A stretch of 64,000 bases of DNA, from positions 930,001-994,000 of the forward strand of contig JAHLEZ010000015.1 in assembly GCA_020726505.1 (NCBI GenBank). The letters are read 5' to 3'. Below, one piece after another: positions 1-10,800 of this stretch; within the stretch, counting starts at the first letter, position 1, and every line of letters starts with the position of its first letter. The notes beneath the pieces were generated by a model, which was not told the origin of the DNA, made no database searches, and worked only from the letters and a program-made list of their open reading frames with translations. This DNA is from Leptodontidium sp. MPI-SDFR-AT-0119 (taxonomy: Eukaryota > Ascomycota > Leotiomycetes > Helotiales > Leptodontidiaceae). The translations under genes were made by a program, and so were the position numbers.

Positions 1-227
1 ACACCAATAATGTCAAACTGCTCTAGTCTCGCAGCTAAGAGCTCCGTAAACTTCCCAGTTCCACATGCCAGATCAACTATTTTAGCATTTTGTGCTCCGG
101 CAACACCCAAGTGAGTGAGCAGTTTGTCAACGGCCTCTGGAGGGTAGGAGGGCCGGTTTAGATCGTATGCGGCGGCATTAGAGAACCCAGTGGCTGCTCT
201 GGTGTCGAGAGTGAAAGGAGTCGTCAT
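1..227 (-). CDS. SAM-dependent methyltransferase, N-terminal part (runs off the window)
   Basis: Partial gene; the start codon is the reverse complement of CAT at 225-227 and the frame stays open to base 1, giving about 75 residues. Residues 47-56 read IVDLACGTGK, the glycine-rich motif I that binds S-adenosylmethionine in class I (Rossmann-fold) methyltransferases. The segment before it (AAAYDLNRPSYPPEAVDKLL) matches the usual start of the fungal type-11/25 methyltransferase family. The substrate cannot be told because the catalytic half lies outside the window. The gene lies downstream of STT4 on the same strand, so its promoter must be in the 340 bp between them. Family assignment is firm, function is not. 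Confidence 0.85.
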   Translation of the reverse strand, partial: MTTPFTLDTRAATGFSNAAAYDLNRPSYPPEAVDKLLTHLGVAGAQNAKIVDLACGTGKFTELLAARLEQFDIIG

Positions 228-567
228 TGTGAGAGGATAGATAGAGCTTTGTTTTTGTTCCGCTGTGTTGACAACTTGGACTGTGAAAAGGTGTTATTTG
301 GAGTTGATATCGTGGGTACGTCATGCATCACTAGGTACTGCGAAATCGGCAGGAGCAAGAAAAGCACTTGCTCTGTAGCCGAAGGAATTGTCAAGGAATT
401 GTTCAGATAGAGATAGGAACATGGACATATCAACACCACGGCAATTAGATATTATATTTTGAAGTAGTTTGACAACGTATATGTACATGCTTCAGTTGCC
501 AAACATCAGACAAAATCATGGCTAAGTTCTGCAATCTCGAAAAGAATATCGCCCTATTAAAATCTAA
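228..567. promoter_or_regulatory. Intergenic: STT4 3' end and methyltransferase promoter
   Basis: These 340 bases separate the STT4 stop codon from the methyltransferase start, both genes reading leftwards. They must hold the STT4 terminator and the methyltransferase promoter. The tract is AT-rich around 440-560. I see no other open frame with coding character and no recognisable factor site. Confidence 0.5.
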
Positions 568-3500
568 CTAGTATGGAATACCATTGGTCATGAGTTGAAA
601 TTGGTCGTAAACTATCACAAAATGGTTAGCTAATTTATTCGAAATAGTATGAAGATAATGTATGACTTACCTCCAGTTGAATAACTAGAATAGCTCTTCT
701 TGATCAACCCCTTCATGAAATCGGCCGCCTCCCTCTCGCTTTTCTCCAACACAAAGCGATCCTTGAAATTTTGAATGGTTTCTGGTTTGAAGCACGGCAG
801 CCCAGAGTCCATCATCAAAAGGACCAGCTGTGACAGTTTCTCTGCATATGGTCGGGATGCGAGGAAAGCCTTCACGGTGAGCTCCTCGAACCACTTGAAT
901 GCCTGATGATCTGTACGTCCGCCCATAACAGCCATCATCTCAGAAGTGAGCTTGAAAGGAGCTCTCTCGAACTTGACACCACCAGGAGCAATATCGAAGC
1001 AGAAGCCAAAATCAATGTGGAGAATATGTCCAGCATCGTCGATCATGATGTTGCCGTTGTGACGATCCTTGAACTGGAGCAAGAATGAGATGAGCGAGTA
1101 AGCAGCCATGCTCTTAACGAAATTGCTTCTTGCTTCTTGGAAGCGCAGCGAATCCTCGTTGCCATATTTCGAGACGAAATAGTCATATAGGCCGTTGACA
1201 GCCTCTCGTCCAACCATATCACGGGAGATGGAGTTTGGCAGGACGTCGATGACACCACAACCTGGAGCGGTCGCAGTGACCCTATATGGGAACACATACA
1301 CATCAAGGCCAACATCATGGAAAATACCTCTGAAAGCCGCAATCATCTGGAGAGCCAATACATCTTGCCGGCAGTCGTCTCCGACTTTGAAGATGGCGGA
1401 TTGCCAGACTTCGATCGTATTATCGGTGGGAACCGATGCTGTCTTGTTGGTTTCTTCCAGCATGCCATCAGTGCCTTCCATATCCCCTTTGTTCTTCTTG
1501 ATGCGGAAAGTCGCCATGTAAGGAGCTTTAGCATGACTTTGAAGAGGTTTGCCGGATTTTCGATCGATCCCAATCACGACACCATCAGGGTTACTCGGCA
1601 AGTACACTCCAACCTCAACCTTGATCTTCCGCAGTTCCTCCTCGATCTTCTGCTTCTTCTCGGGCTTTGGTCGTTTGATGAATGGCTTGAGTTTGCCGGA
1701 GATGCTTGTAACTTCGTCGAAGAACATGAACTCCCGTTCGTAAAAGGTTTTATCCACACCCGAGAATCCGTCTATCATGCGAGTCATAACCTTGTCTAGT
1801 GTTGGCTTCACTGCATCGGGGATCGTAGAATCCTCGTCCTTGTAAGCGTTTGCCTGCATGTTCCAGATAATCTGGTGAGCGAAAAGCTGGGAGAATTTGG
1901 CTGTCTCGATGATATATCGTTCAACATAACCGAGAGCATCGTAGCGAAGAGCCTGCACAATCTGCGGTACGTAGAAGAATGTCACGTCCACTGAGTGGCT
2001 TTCCAATGCTCTCATTGCATATTGCAGGACAAACGGGTGGTTCCGATAGGCAGGCAAAAAGTACGCGGCTGCGCTAATGGGGTTCACTGGAGACCAGTAT
2101 AGAAGGTGCTAAAACGGTCAATCATTGTAACAATGAGTATGGGCATTGTACGTACCTTTAACTGGAAGGAGACATCGCTAGGCAACGTTTCGCCCAGTAA
2201 AATTTGCACCGCTTCGGGTTCCGAAACTGCTTTGTCTGGGAAATTGAGCAGAAGCCATCGAACTTCCTTGTGAAGCCTCGGTGAGGGGAATCTTGCGACA
2301 AGCTGAAGAGCCAAAGATGCACTCTCGGCCCATGCCGTCCTTACCAATCCAAGAAGAGTGGCCTGAAATCATTAGCAATAAACTCCTTAAACGAAATAAT
2401 GGGATCGTCTACCTCTGTTGGGCCTTTGGAAGGTGGAGCTGGAACATGAGGCTCTCGCGACTCATTAAGAGGATGCAGCCACACTGTCAGTCTAAGCAAT
2501 TCGCTCTCGATCAATACCTGAAGCAGACTCTCCTTAGCCTGTAAGGATTTTATCAAAGGTGTCGCCTTCTCGCCGATCATCTGCACATTACGCAATGCCG
2601 CAGAGACGTCCGCAAGTAATCGAGTTTCGGCCTTGAGTTGTAGCCTATTGCCTCCGAAAGACCAGCAAGGGGCGAAGGTGAACCAAGTCAAGGCCGCTGA
2701 TAGGATACGGTCCTTTAACAGGCATCTTTCGCTGAATCCTAATGCGATACTGTGCCTCAATACCTTCAATGCAAACAATATGATCTGGAATCGAATTTCT
2801 CTAGCAAGAGGATGGCCGGTAGCATGTTTGAGACCATCGAGAGTGACATCCAAGAGTCTCAAGAAGACCTTTTCTGTATGTGGACTGCCCAGACGAGTGG
2901 CGTTGAAATGGCTTCCTAGGAATTGTAACAGGCGCATGTGGGGTGCGAGTAAGTTGTGAGCAATCTGTTGCTTCTTCAGTAACGTGGGTCTGTCGCTAGG
3001 AGCAAATTCCTCTTTGATGTAGAATGGATCAAGGTGACTTTTCCTGTCAGTAAAATTCGCGGGCCGGGGGGAAAGGAAACCTACAGGAATTTGGAATTGA
3101 ATATTCCCAGACCTTTATGGACACTGGCTTCCCACTGTTGAGCAACTTCCATGAGAATACGCGGTTCCATACGCGGGTTCTCATTGATCACACCGAGCCA
3201 CAAAGATATGCCTAGTTTGATGGATTGCTTGGTGAATATTGCAAATGGGATACCAACGAGATGATGCACGATTGCGCACTCGTCTTTCTTGGTCCTGCAA
3301 AGCAATGCAGCTGCTCTTCTCAGAATATCTCGCAGTTCCCCGACGGGAATGAACTTGTGCTGGAGTGTGCGAGCCTCCAAGTGCGCAAGTACGGTACTCG
3401 CATCTTCAAAATCTTTCTCAGCTTTCGATGCCACAGATTCGCGCCTGGTATCAAGATGCATGAACTGTAGCCATTCAGCATCGTGATCTGGAAGTGCTTC

Positions 3501-6500
3501 TGCGTACCGATACTCTTGACGAGTGGTGTACTGTGCTACGAAGTCCGAGGCCGTGTTGATATTACAATCACCATGGCGATCTATTGCTCCGAGACGTTGA
3601 TCCGAACCTGGAATGACTGCTCCCATCTCTGTCGCAAATGATCTGCCAAGGGAGACGTGCCCGTACGCACCCTCATCGTCGTATTCAGACAAATAGGTTT
3701 GCAGAAGTCCTTTGACGTCTTGGGGTGCGATATTGATCACTGTGCTTACCCAACCTCTGGCTTTCTTATACAAACTATTCAGCGTCCGCCGGCGAAGATC
3801 AAAGTCATCGGACAACTCAATTGTGACTTTGCCCCTGGTGGATGTGAATGATGATTTCCACTCGTATTCATCCGTTTCAGCTTCCAAACAGCTAGTCCAC
3901 ATGAGAGACAGAAGCTCAAGTAGCGCAAACAACGAGGATTTATGGCAGAGGGCAGACGGGACGTCTCGAATAATCCGGTCTGCACAAATCATTGCGGCTT
4001 GTTGAACTCGTTCGATGCGGTAACAGCAGCCGCTGAAAATTGAGGCCAGTTGTTTCGCAACATAAGGAGCTGAGAATGTCGGGTTGCGGCCTGTCATGGT
4101 TTTTTTAAGATATGTATCCATCACAGTAGCTGTGACAGACTCCATAGTACTACTCATCTCTCCCTTGCGCATGCTGGGTTCCAAGAAGTAGGTCAATGCT
4201 TTAGTACAGTCTCCAGAATCGGCTCGTAGCGTCTCGACCAAATAAGCTGCCTGCAAGAAGATGACTTTCCGATAGCTAAGTCCTTTGATATCTGATGCTT
4301 TCAGTGGAAGTAGAGCGGTAAGTCGCTTCTTCTGCATCGCTTCATGCTCAGAGCTCATGCCGCGGCGGAGAACGGTGTTCAATTCGATGTCACTCTCTAC
4401 CTGTTCTCCCCTCTGTTCTGCAACAAGGGGTTGAGAGTGAATAGCTATGAGTCGGAGTTCGTTGATGTATTTCTTGCCACGCTCAGTGTTGGTACTGAAA
4501 CCATGGACAACAATATTGAACCAAGCATCCCGGATCAGCGACGATATTTCTTCGCTTAGAGTCTCGTCAGATGCCAAATCATTGCCAGACATCAACATGG
4601 CAAGTGGCTGGAGGAGCTGAGCAATCTCGCGAGCAGCAACTTCAACATCGGCCTCTCGGGAATTTTGGGCCTGGTGAACATCACCAAGGCTGATGATCGA
4701 TTCCAAAAGATGCTCTAGATAAATCTCGTAGAGTGGAGATTCCTTCTTCAAACTAGATGAAAGGTAATCTCGACCTCTTGTGACCTATGCCTGTTAGTCG
4801 CTGGGTTTTTGCTTGTTTCTGACGCAATCCTTGACTTACAGCATTGACTAAAGCCTCGTTATTCTGCATGACACCTTCGTGACTGATCCTAGCATAGAGT
4901 TTGAGCATAGACCGGAACTCCAGCTGACCTCCATTCAAAGCCAGTGCAGTTGTTTCCGTAATAATTTTGGCGTCGACGGATCTGCTAACTTTGTCAATCT
5001 TCTGCAAAAGCATAGACTGCGCCAAAGCGGTGATCTTGGGATCATTGCAGCAATCAGCCACACCACAAATAGCTTGCACAACATTCCCATACACAGCAGA
5101 TGTGTCTTCGTCCCCGCTGAGTACTAGCGATATTGAACTGCCCGTAGATTGTTTTCCATTGTAAAAGGTAGAGTTCACGCTCCCATCAAGGCTCAGGTCG
5201 CCGTTGATTCCACCAGCAAGGGCTCTCTCATTGCTTGCTCCAGAGCTAAGAACATTTCCAAGAGTATAGAGGGTTGTGATTATGGCATCCTGGGACAGGA
5301 TTTGAAGGACATATGCGAGGCAAGTTGAAGCGATTGTTATAGTTTGGCCTCGAGAACCACCCTGGACGATAAATCGGGGCAGCAGCCGACTTACATTAGG
5401 AGCAAAACCAGGAGAAAGTTTGGAAATGAGAGCCATAGATCTTAGGACTACACTGGCAAGTGTCTCGTCGGCCATCTGAACTGGGTCGGCAAGGGTGTCT
5501 TCAAGCCAGGTCATCAAAGTATCAGCATCTGCAGCATCTTCGTTGATCAAGGCACAGTTCAAGTAACTGGTTAAAGCGCCGGCCTTTACCGAAAATGCTA
5601 GCCTCTGTTGCCAGGTTGACCCAAGTCGTAGGTAATCGGCTCCATCCTCCAGAAGGCTCATCTCATCAGCAGCAATATCTGCCAGTGTCTCAATGGTAGC
5701 AAAGTCGGGCTCACCAGCTCCAGGAGAATCGGGTCTTGAGATTCCAGTACCTGACATTAGTAGATCCAAAATATCGCTTCCCCGGAGAACATCAATATCT
5801 GCTACCAGGAGCGAAGTTCCTGCCACCAAGAGCCACATGAAACTTCTCTGCAGGAGCATAGCTCCAAGAGGCCGTCCAATAGCCGCATAGTGTCGAGCAT
5901 GTCGTTTCCACTCTTTGACATTACTGTGCTGTGAATTTGAATTGCGAATTGTCGAAAATGCTGTCTCGACGGCGACCAAAAACCCCTCGGAAAGAACCCT
6001 CTGCACACGTTCTATCAAGGCGAGCCTCTCTGAAGGAGTCCAGAAATTTGCATATGTCGCAGCAGCATCGAGAAATCCTAATATGGACAGAGTGAGGCCC
6101 GCAACATGAATGGCATCCTCCACTTCGGTAGAGTTGCCATGTTCCGTCCCTGCGACATGGTGGGAAGATGCCAACTCTGTAGCGTCCAAGCAATGCCGAA
6201 GGTAATTCCATAGTCTCTCAGCGACTGCATCTTGGAGAAACTCGTGGTTTATACCTAGAGAGAGAAGTGCCGTAGTGAGGTTATAACTCAATGCTTCGGT
6301 TGGCGAGGGTTCGATTTCCCGGAAGAAAGGGGACGGCACAAAAGCTTGCGTGTGGGCTTCGAGCATGTAGGGAGAAAGCTGTTCCGCGAGTTTTCCTGCA
6401 CTTTGAGGTGTTTCCAAGAGAGGTGCGGCTTTACAAAGGGCCAGCAGGACTTCGAACTCTCTGATATTCTATAGTCAAATCAACCCTTATCCCGTCCCTA

Positions 6501-6770
6501 CCCAAATCTTGCAAGGAATATTCATACCATAGGCGACTGAGCCAACGATCCATAATTGCCCTTTCCAGTGCCATTAGACTTTGCACTGGGTCTTCCGGGG
6601 CAACCTTTGGAGAGCCGCTCGAGGTCTGAATTATCGAAAGTCGTGGTGGATGACGTCGCGGACAACGCAGCAATTTTCTGGAGGGCCTTGCGGCGGATAT
6701 TCCTCGAGGCACTGTCATGTTATTAGCAGACTGAATAACTATCTTGAAGAGGATTCTCGTACGTATCCAT
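568..6770 (-). CDS. stt4: Phosphatidylinositol 4-kinase STT4 (type III alpha)
   Basis: Makes PI4P at the plasma membrane from phosphatidylinositol and ATP. Exons (reverse strand): 6763-6770, 6528-6711, 4840-6468, 3085-4784, 2413-3043, 2156-2362, 671-2108, 568-611; 5,841 nt, 1,946 residues, close to yeast Stt4 (1,900). The helical accessory domain lies around residues 1300-1500 (QLKHLLYWSPVNPIS). The lipid-kinase catalytic loop is KDRHNGN near residue 1800 and the metal-binding loop is HIDFGF about 15 residues later. The C-terminus YDQFQLMTNGIPY is the family signature and is only recovered by splicing the 612-670 intron. The first coding exon is 8 nt (ATGGATAC); without splicing, that frame meets a stop after 15 codons. 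The N-terminal frame (RRKALQKIAAL) was chosen over a longer overlapping frame because it joins cleanly to REFEVLLALCKAAP. Introns are 41-59 nt. Confidence is high for identity, slightly lower for the 8-nt exon. Confidence 0.96.
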
Positions 6771-7052
6771 GCTGAAGCCACGACTCTGTTCTTTTTGGCG
6801 CAAGAGCCTTTGAATTGGCAGTGGTCTTGGTTTCGCGTGAGTATCAATTGTCAAGGACGGGAGAGCTACCCCTGTCATCCAACGACGCTAAGTCAGAGTT
6901 GAGGCAGGCACGACAGGCTGCGAGGACGCGTGAACCTCAAAGCTCTCCAGACAGAGACACTCTCTACAAACCTCCAGCTTCCACAACAAATTCCACAACC
7001 TCTTCTCAACTCCCGTCACCTTCTATCTCGACCTCCAGAACCTGACGCCAAG
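6771..7052. promoter_or_regulatory. Shared divergent promoter STT4 / PRE7
   Basis: Only 282 bases separate the two start codons of these head-to-head genes, so both promoters and 5' leaders must lie here. The right half (6960-7040) is CT-rich, as is common upstream of transcription starts in filamentous fungi. I found no perfect Rpn4-type element (GGTGGCAAA) in it. Confidence 0.7.
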
Positions 7053-7897
7053 ATGTCAGCAATGTTCAGCCAAAACCCGTTGATGAACGGCCCAAATTAC
7101 TCCTTCAACCAAGCTCCATCAGCAGCAGCTGGCAACAAGCAGCACGGCTTCTATCCGTAAGCCAAAGACCGAAGCTCCAGCTATTCACATTTGCTAACTT
7201 GCTATCTAGATACACTGACAATGGCGGATCCACTCTCGCGATCTCTGGCGCAGACTTTACTATCATGGCAGGCGATACTCGATCTACCTCCGGCTACAGC
7301 ATCAACACCCGCTACGCCCCGAAAGTATTCAAGATCGGCGGAACAACCTCCTCCCAAGACGATGCCACGCTGGTTCTGTCCGTAGTCGGATTCGCCGCAG
7401 ATGGAGAGGCCTTGAAGGAACGTCTGGATGCCATAGTCAAGATGTACAGATACCAACACGGAAAGCCAATGAGCGTCAAGGCTTGCGCACAAAGATTATC
7501 GACCATCCTCTACGGCAAACGCTTCTTCCCATACTATGTCACGGCCATTCTGGGTGGTTTGGATGAGGAGGGCAAGGGTGCGATCTACTCGTACGATCCG
7601 GTTGGTAGCTACGAGCGGGAGCAGTGCAGAGCAGCAGGTGCAGCAGCAAGCTTGATCATGCCTTTCTTGGACAACCAGGTCAACTTCAAGAACCAGTACA
7701 TGCCAGGTAGTGGGGTCGGACATGCGTTGCAGGAGCGTGAGAAGATACCATTACCGCGGAGCGAGGTTGAGGATTTGGTCAAGGATGCGTTCGATAGTGC
7801 GGTGGAGAGACATATTGAGGTTGGTGATGGTCTGCAGATGCTGATCATCACAAAGAATGGTATTGAGGAGATCTACAAGCCGCTCAAGAAGGATTAG
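7053..7897 (+). CDS. pre7: 20S proteasome subunit beta type-6 (PRE7 / PSMB1 family)
   Basis: Structural, non-catalytic beta subunit of the 20S core particle. Exons 7053-7156 and 7210-7897 give 263 residues; the 53-nt intron falls inside a proline codon (FYP|YTDNGG). The mature part starts around NGGSTLAISG, where active beta subunits carry threonine 1; that threonine is absent here, as expected for beta6. Family blocks are GDTRSTSGYSINTR, LSTILYGKRFFPYYV and GGLDEEGKGAIYSYDPVGSY. The start at 7053 is the first ATG of the frame and gives a family-length propeptide. It diverges from STT4 over 282 bp. PRE4 (28664) and RPT4 (50071) in the same window belong to the same complex. Confidence 0.97.
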
Positions 7898-10800
7898 AGA
7901 GGTTGGGCATGGCATGGCGCTTCTGGGTTGTTTGTACTATTAGCATGGAATTCGAGCAAGCAGCTTGACTGATACCCCGATCCTCGAAGAGCGAGTCTGA
8001 GTTGTGGCGATTGGGATACAGTGTTTTCTGCTCTCGTAGTACGCAATGGTCAGAGGCAAGTACAGCACATCCCCGATAGATCTAGGTCCAGGAAGTTGTT
8101 CAGCCCTGTCGACTAGTGAACGTCTCACATACCAAAAACTACAACTCGCCAGGTTTTGTTATTACTCCAGGCATGGCCATGACACAAAGCATGGATGGGC
8201 TATAACCCGAGCTAGAGGTGAACGAGAATGGGCCAACCTCTAAAGCAACCTGGTCGAAGTTCTTTTTGGAGAAGCTTCAAATCACATGCCAAGGTCACCT
8301 GACACCAAACGACGTCCTTTGCCAGAGCTCCCCAAAACCCGTCAGAATCCCATCTTACCTTCATAAGTCCTCCAGAGATCCATCTCCCCAAAAAGTAGAA
8401 CTACACTACACCTCCAAACCCTCTCACAAACCAAGCATTCGCCACCCCTCCCCTTCTCTCCATCAACACCTCAGCCACCTCCCTTCCCGTCGCTTAAAAC
8501 CGAGTGGCGCAGGCCCTGCCCTCTTCCCTCCCGGCTGGGAATTTCCCGCATCTAGACTCACGGTCGATTCTCCCAATGTCTTAAAGTAGAGTATTATTGC
8601 AGGTCGTGTTTAACATGTGCATAGCGACCCGTTTCTGCAGCTCTCATGTCTCTCCCTCCCTAGTTTTTTCTAGTCAAGGGAAAAGTAAAATGGAGGTTCT
8701 GGTGTTGTTTGCCACCAGAGACGGCGAGACGAGACTGTTCTACTCTGTTACAGCTTGCGAATCCTCCCCGTAAACAAGAGGTAATGATTGGTCTTCTAGT
8801 CAGTGGGTTGTGAAGCATGCTCGGTAGTGAACATGGCCTTGTTGGGAGGTGATTGGGTAGTTCCATGTACCTCCTGGAAGTTCACTAGTTGGAAACCAGA
8901 TATCGACAATTTCAAAATCCCATGCTCGTGATCCTGGTTAACTGTCTAGCCCAAAGCTTCGTCGGGGTTTTGTGTGTCCATGGGATGGTTTTTGTGGTCT
9001 GGGTCCGGATGTGGATACAACGATGGCTAAGTGTTGAGAGAGCTGGATGGGATGCTACTCTGGAATGGGGAGGTCTGCAAGGCTCCTCAGTGCTGAAGAT
9101 TGTTGCTGGTCAAGGTAGTTGTTGCCACGCCTTCATTCGATCGAAACATCCCGATCTGTACCCTCGCAGTCTCCCCTTCTAAGTGTATAAGTCTCGAAAC
9201 AGATGTGGTGAGCATAGATCTCAGGAGACAGATCGCTGGCATGAGCCGTGTCAATGATTCATTCGTTCGACGATATTAGGAGCTTGGAGACAGGAGAGGG
9301 TGATGTGATCGAGACCTAACAAAGCGACGTGGGCTTAGCACTGAGAGCCTCTGCGGATCGGCGATCTGCCAGCGATTTCGCATCCAGACTTGACACAGTG
9401 CATCAGAGACGTTGCGCTGCCCCCGTGCCCTATCTTTCGGAAACCTCCATGCCGTGAAAACATCCTCAGCCAGTAATTCCCATTCACCAGCATTTGAAAT
9501 GCCATTTTGGCAGCCTAGACACTGTTCTCGGCTCGGATCGACGCTGTTAGTGTCTCGTGGTAGGCAGAAAGAAGAAAGGAAAGAAGTCTCCGTCTGACTG
9601 GGCCATCTGTCCCGTCCGTGCGATGGGCTCGAGGCTAGAGAAGAAGGAAGGGTTGTCTCCGAGAAGCCCTGGGAGTAGCCATGCAAGATATATTGCATAA
9701 CATCCTGCATGAACACATGAAATCGCTTCAATCCAAGGTCGAGAGGAGTCAATACTCCGTGATTTTCATGCTGATGTGCTTGATCGCTGCGCCCCAGAGT
9801 CTGAGGATCAGAACATGTACTGAGGGTATTCTCGGTTTCCCATGAGGAAACATGAGATTTAGAACAAGAGGACTTTCCGGTCAGAAAGCTGCATACAGCA
9901 TCTAAAAAATTCAAGGTGGACCAGAGCCGCTGCAGGCGAATTAGTTCCTAGCCAGCCTCTCAGTACAGCGGGCCCCAGCAACAGCAGCAGCGGTATCCGC
10001 TTAGCTGGCCTCCAACGGGACAGATGTGTGGACCAAGAGACAATGTTGCGTTGTCATTGCATTCCGTAGACTGTAGACCGCAGGAGTAGGTGCTGTTGGT
10101 GCCTTTAATTGGGTGCCTTTCACATTTCCACCTACCTTTCCTTGACATTGGGCGATCTGATCAATTCCCAGGCGTCTTAGCATGGAACAGCCTCTATTGG
10201 TGATCATTGTTTGGTACAACAGATCCTAGGTAGGGTGGCTTCGGGGCCTAGGTGTTTCTTTTGACAGCTGCTGTAGCCACTGAATCACCGATTATTGGGG
10301 GCGGACACACCTAGAAGCAAGCCCCATAGTAGCGGGATGAAACTCCGAGTTCGTCTAGTCCAGTTATCCAATCCTATTGAGGAAGGCATCTTCAATGTGC
10401 TGAAGAACTCGAACATTTGAACTCGTTGTCCATTGGACCTCCTCAGAGGCCGCTACCGCATTACGAGTAGTGTGGTGATAAGACGGCTTTGCCCGTATCC
10501 TGTATCTTAGATGAAATGCATCAGATAAAACCACCAATACATTAATTGACCCCAAATAATGCCCAATGAACCTGTACGCAGGTAGTTGCTGCTAGATGCG
10601 CGGCGGCGGGCTTATCTCCAACATCTTTGATTAATGCACATCTGATGAGTTCTCACCAACCCAGACTTTGTGAGGAGGCGGGGGAAAAATCTGAAACTAT
10701 AGATGTCAAACAACACATGTCGAATAAAAGAACAACCTCTTGAAACCCCTTCATGGCTCATGTATCATGAGTACTGTTGGCTCGCTATCATACTTTTCAA

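Noticed and set aside
6431..6847. 138-codon frame overlapping the STT4 N-terminus
   Set aside because: The alternative frame (RRKALQKIAAL ... SPM) joins to REFEVLLALCK by a clean intron and fits the STT4 family; this frame does not.
8218..8589. 123-codon plus-strand frame after PRE7
   Set aside because: Pro/Ser/His-rich translation of CT-rich DNA, no domain, no conservation evidence.
8708..8716. Perfect TTTGCCACC (reverse complement of the Rpn4 PACE box)
   Set aside because: It lies 800 bp downstream of PRE7 and not in any proteasome promoter; one nine-base match in 64 kb is close to chance.
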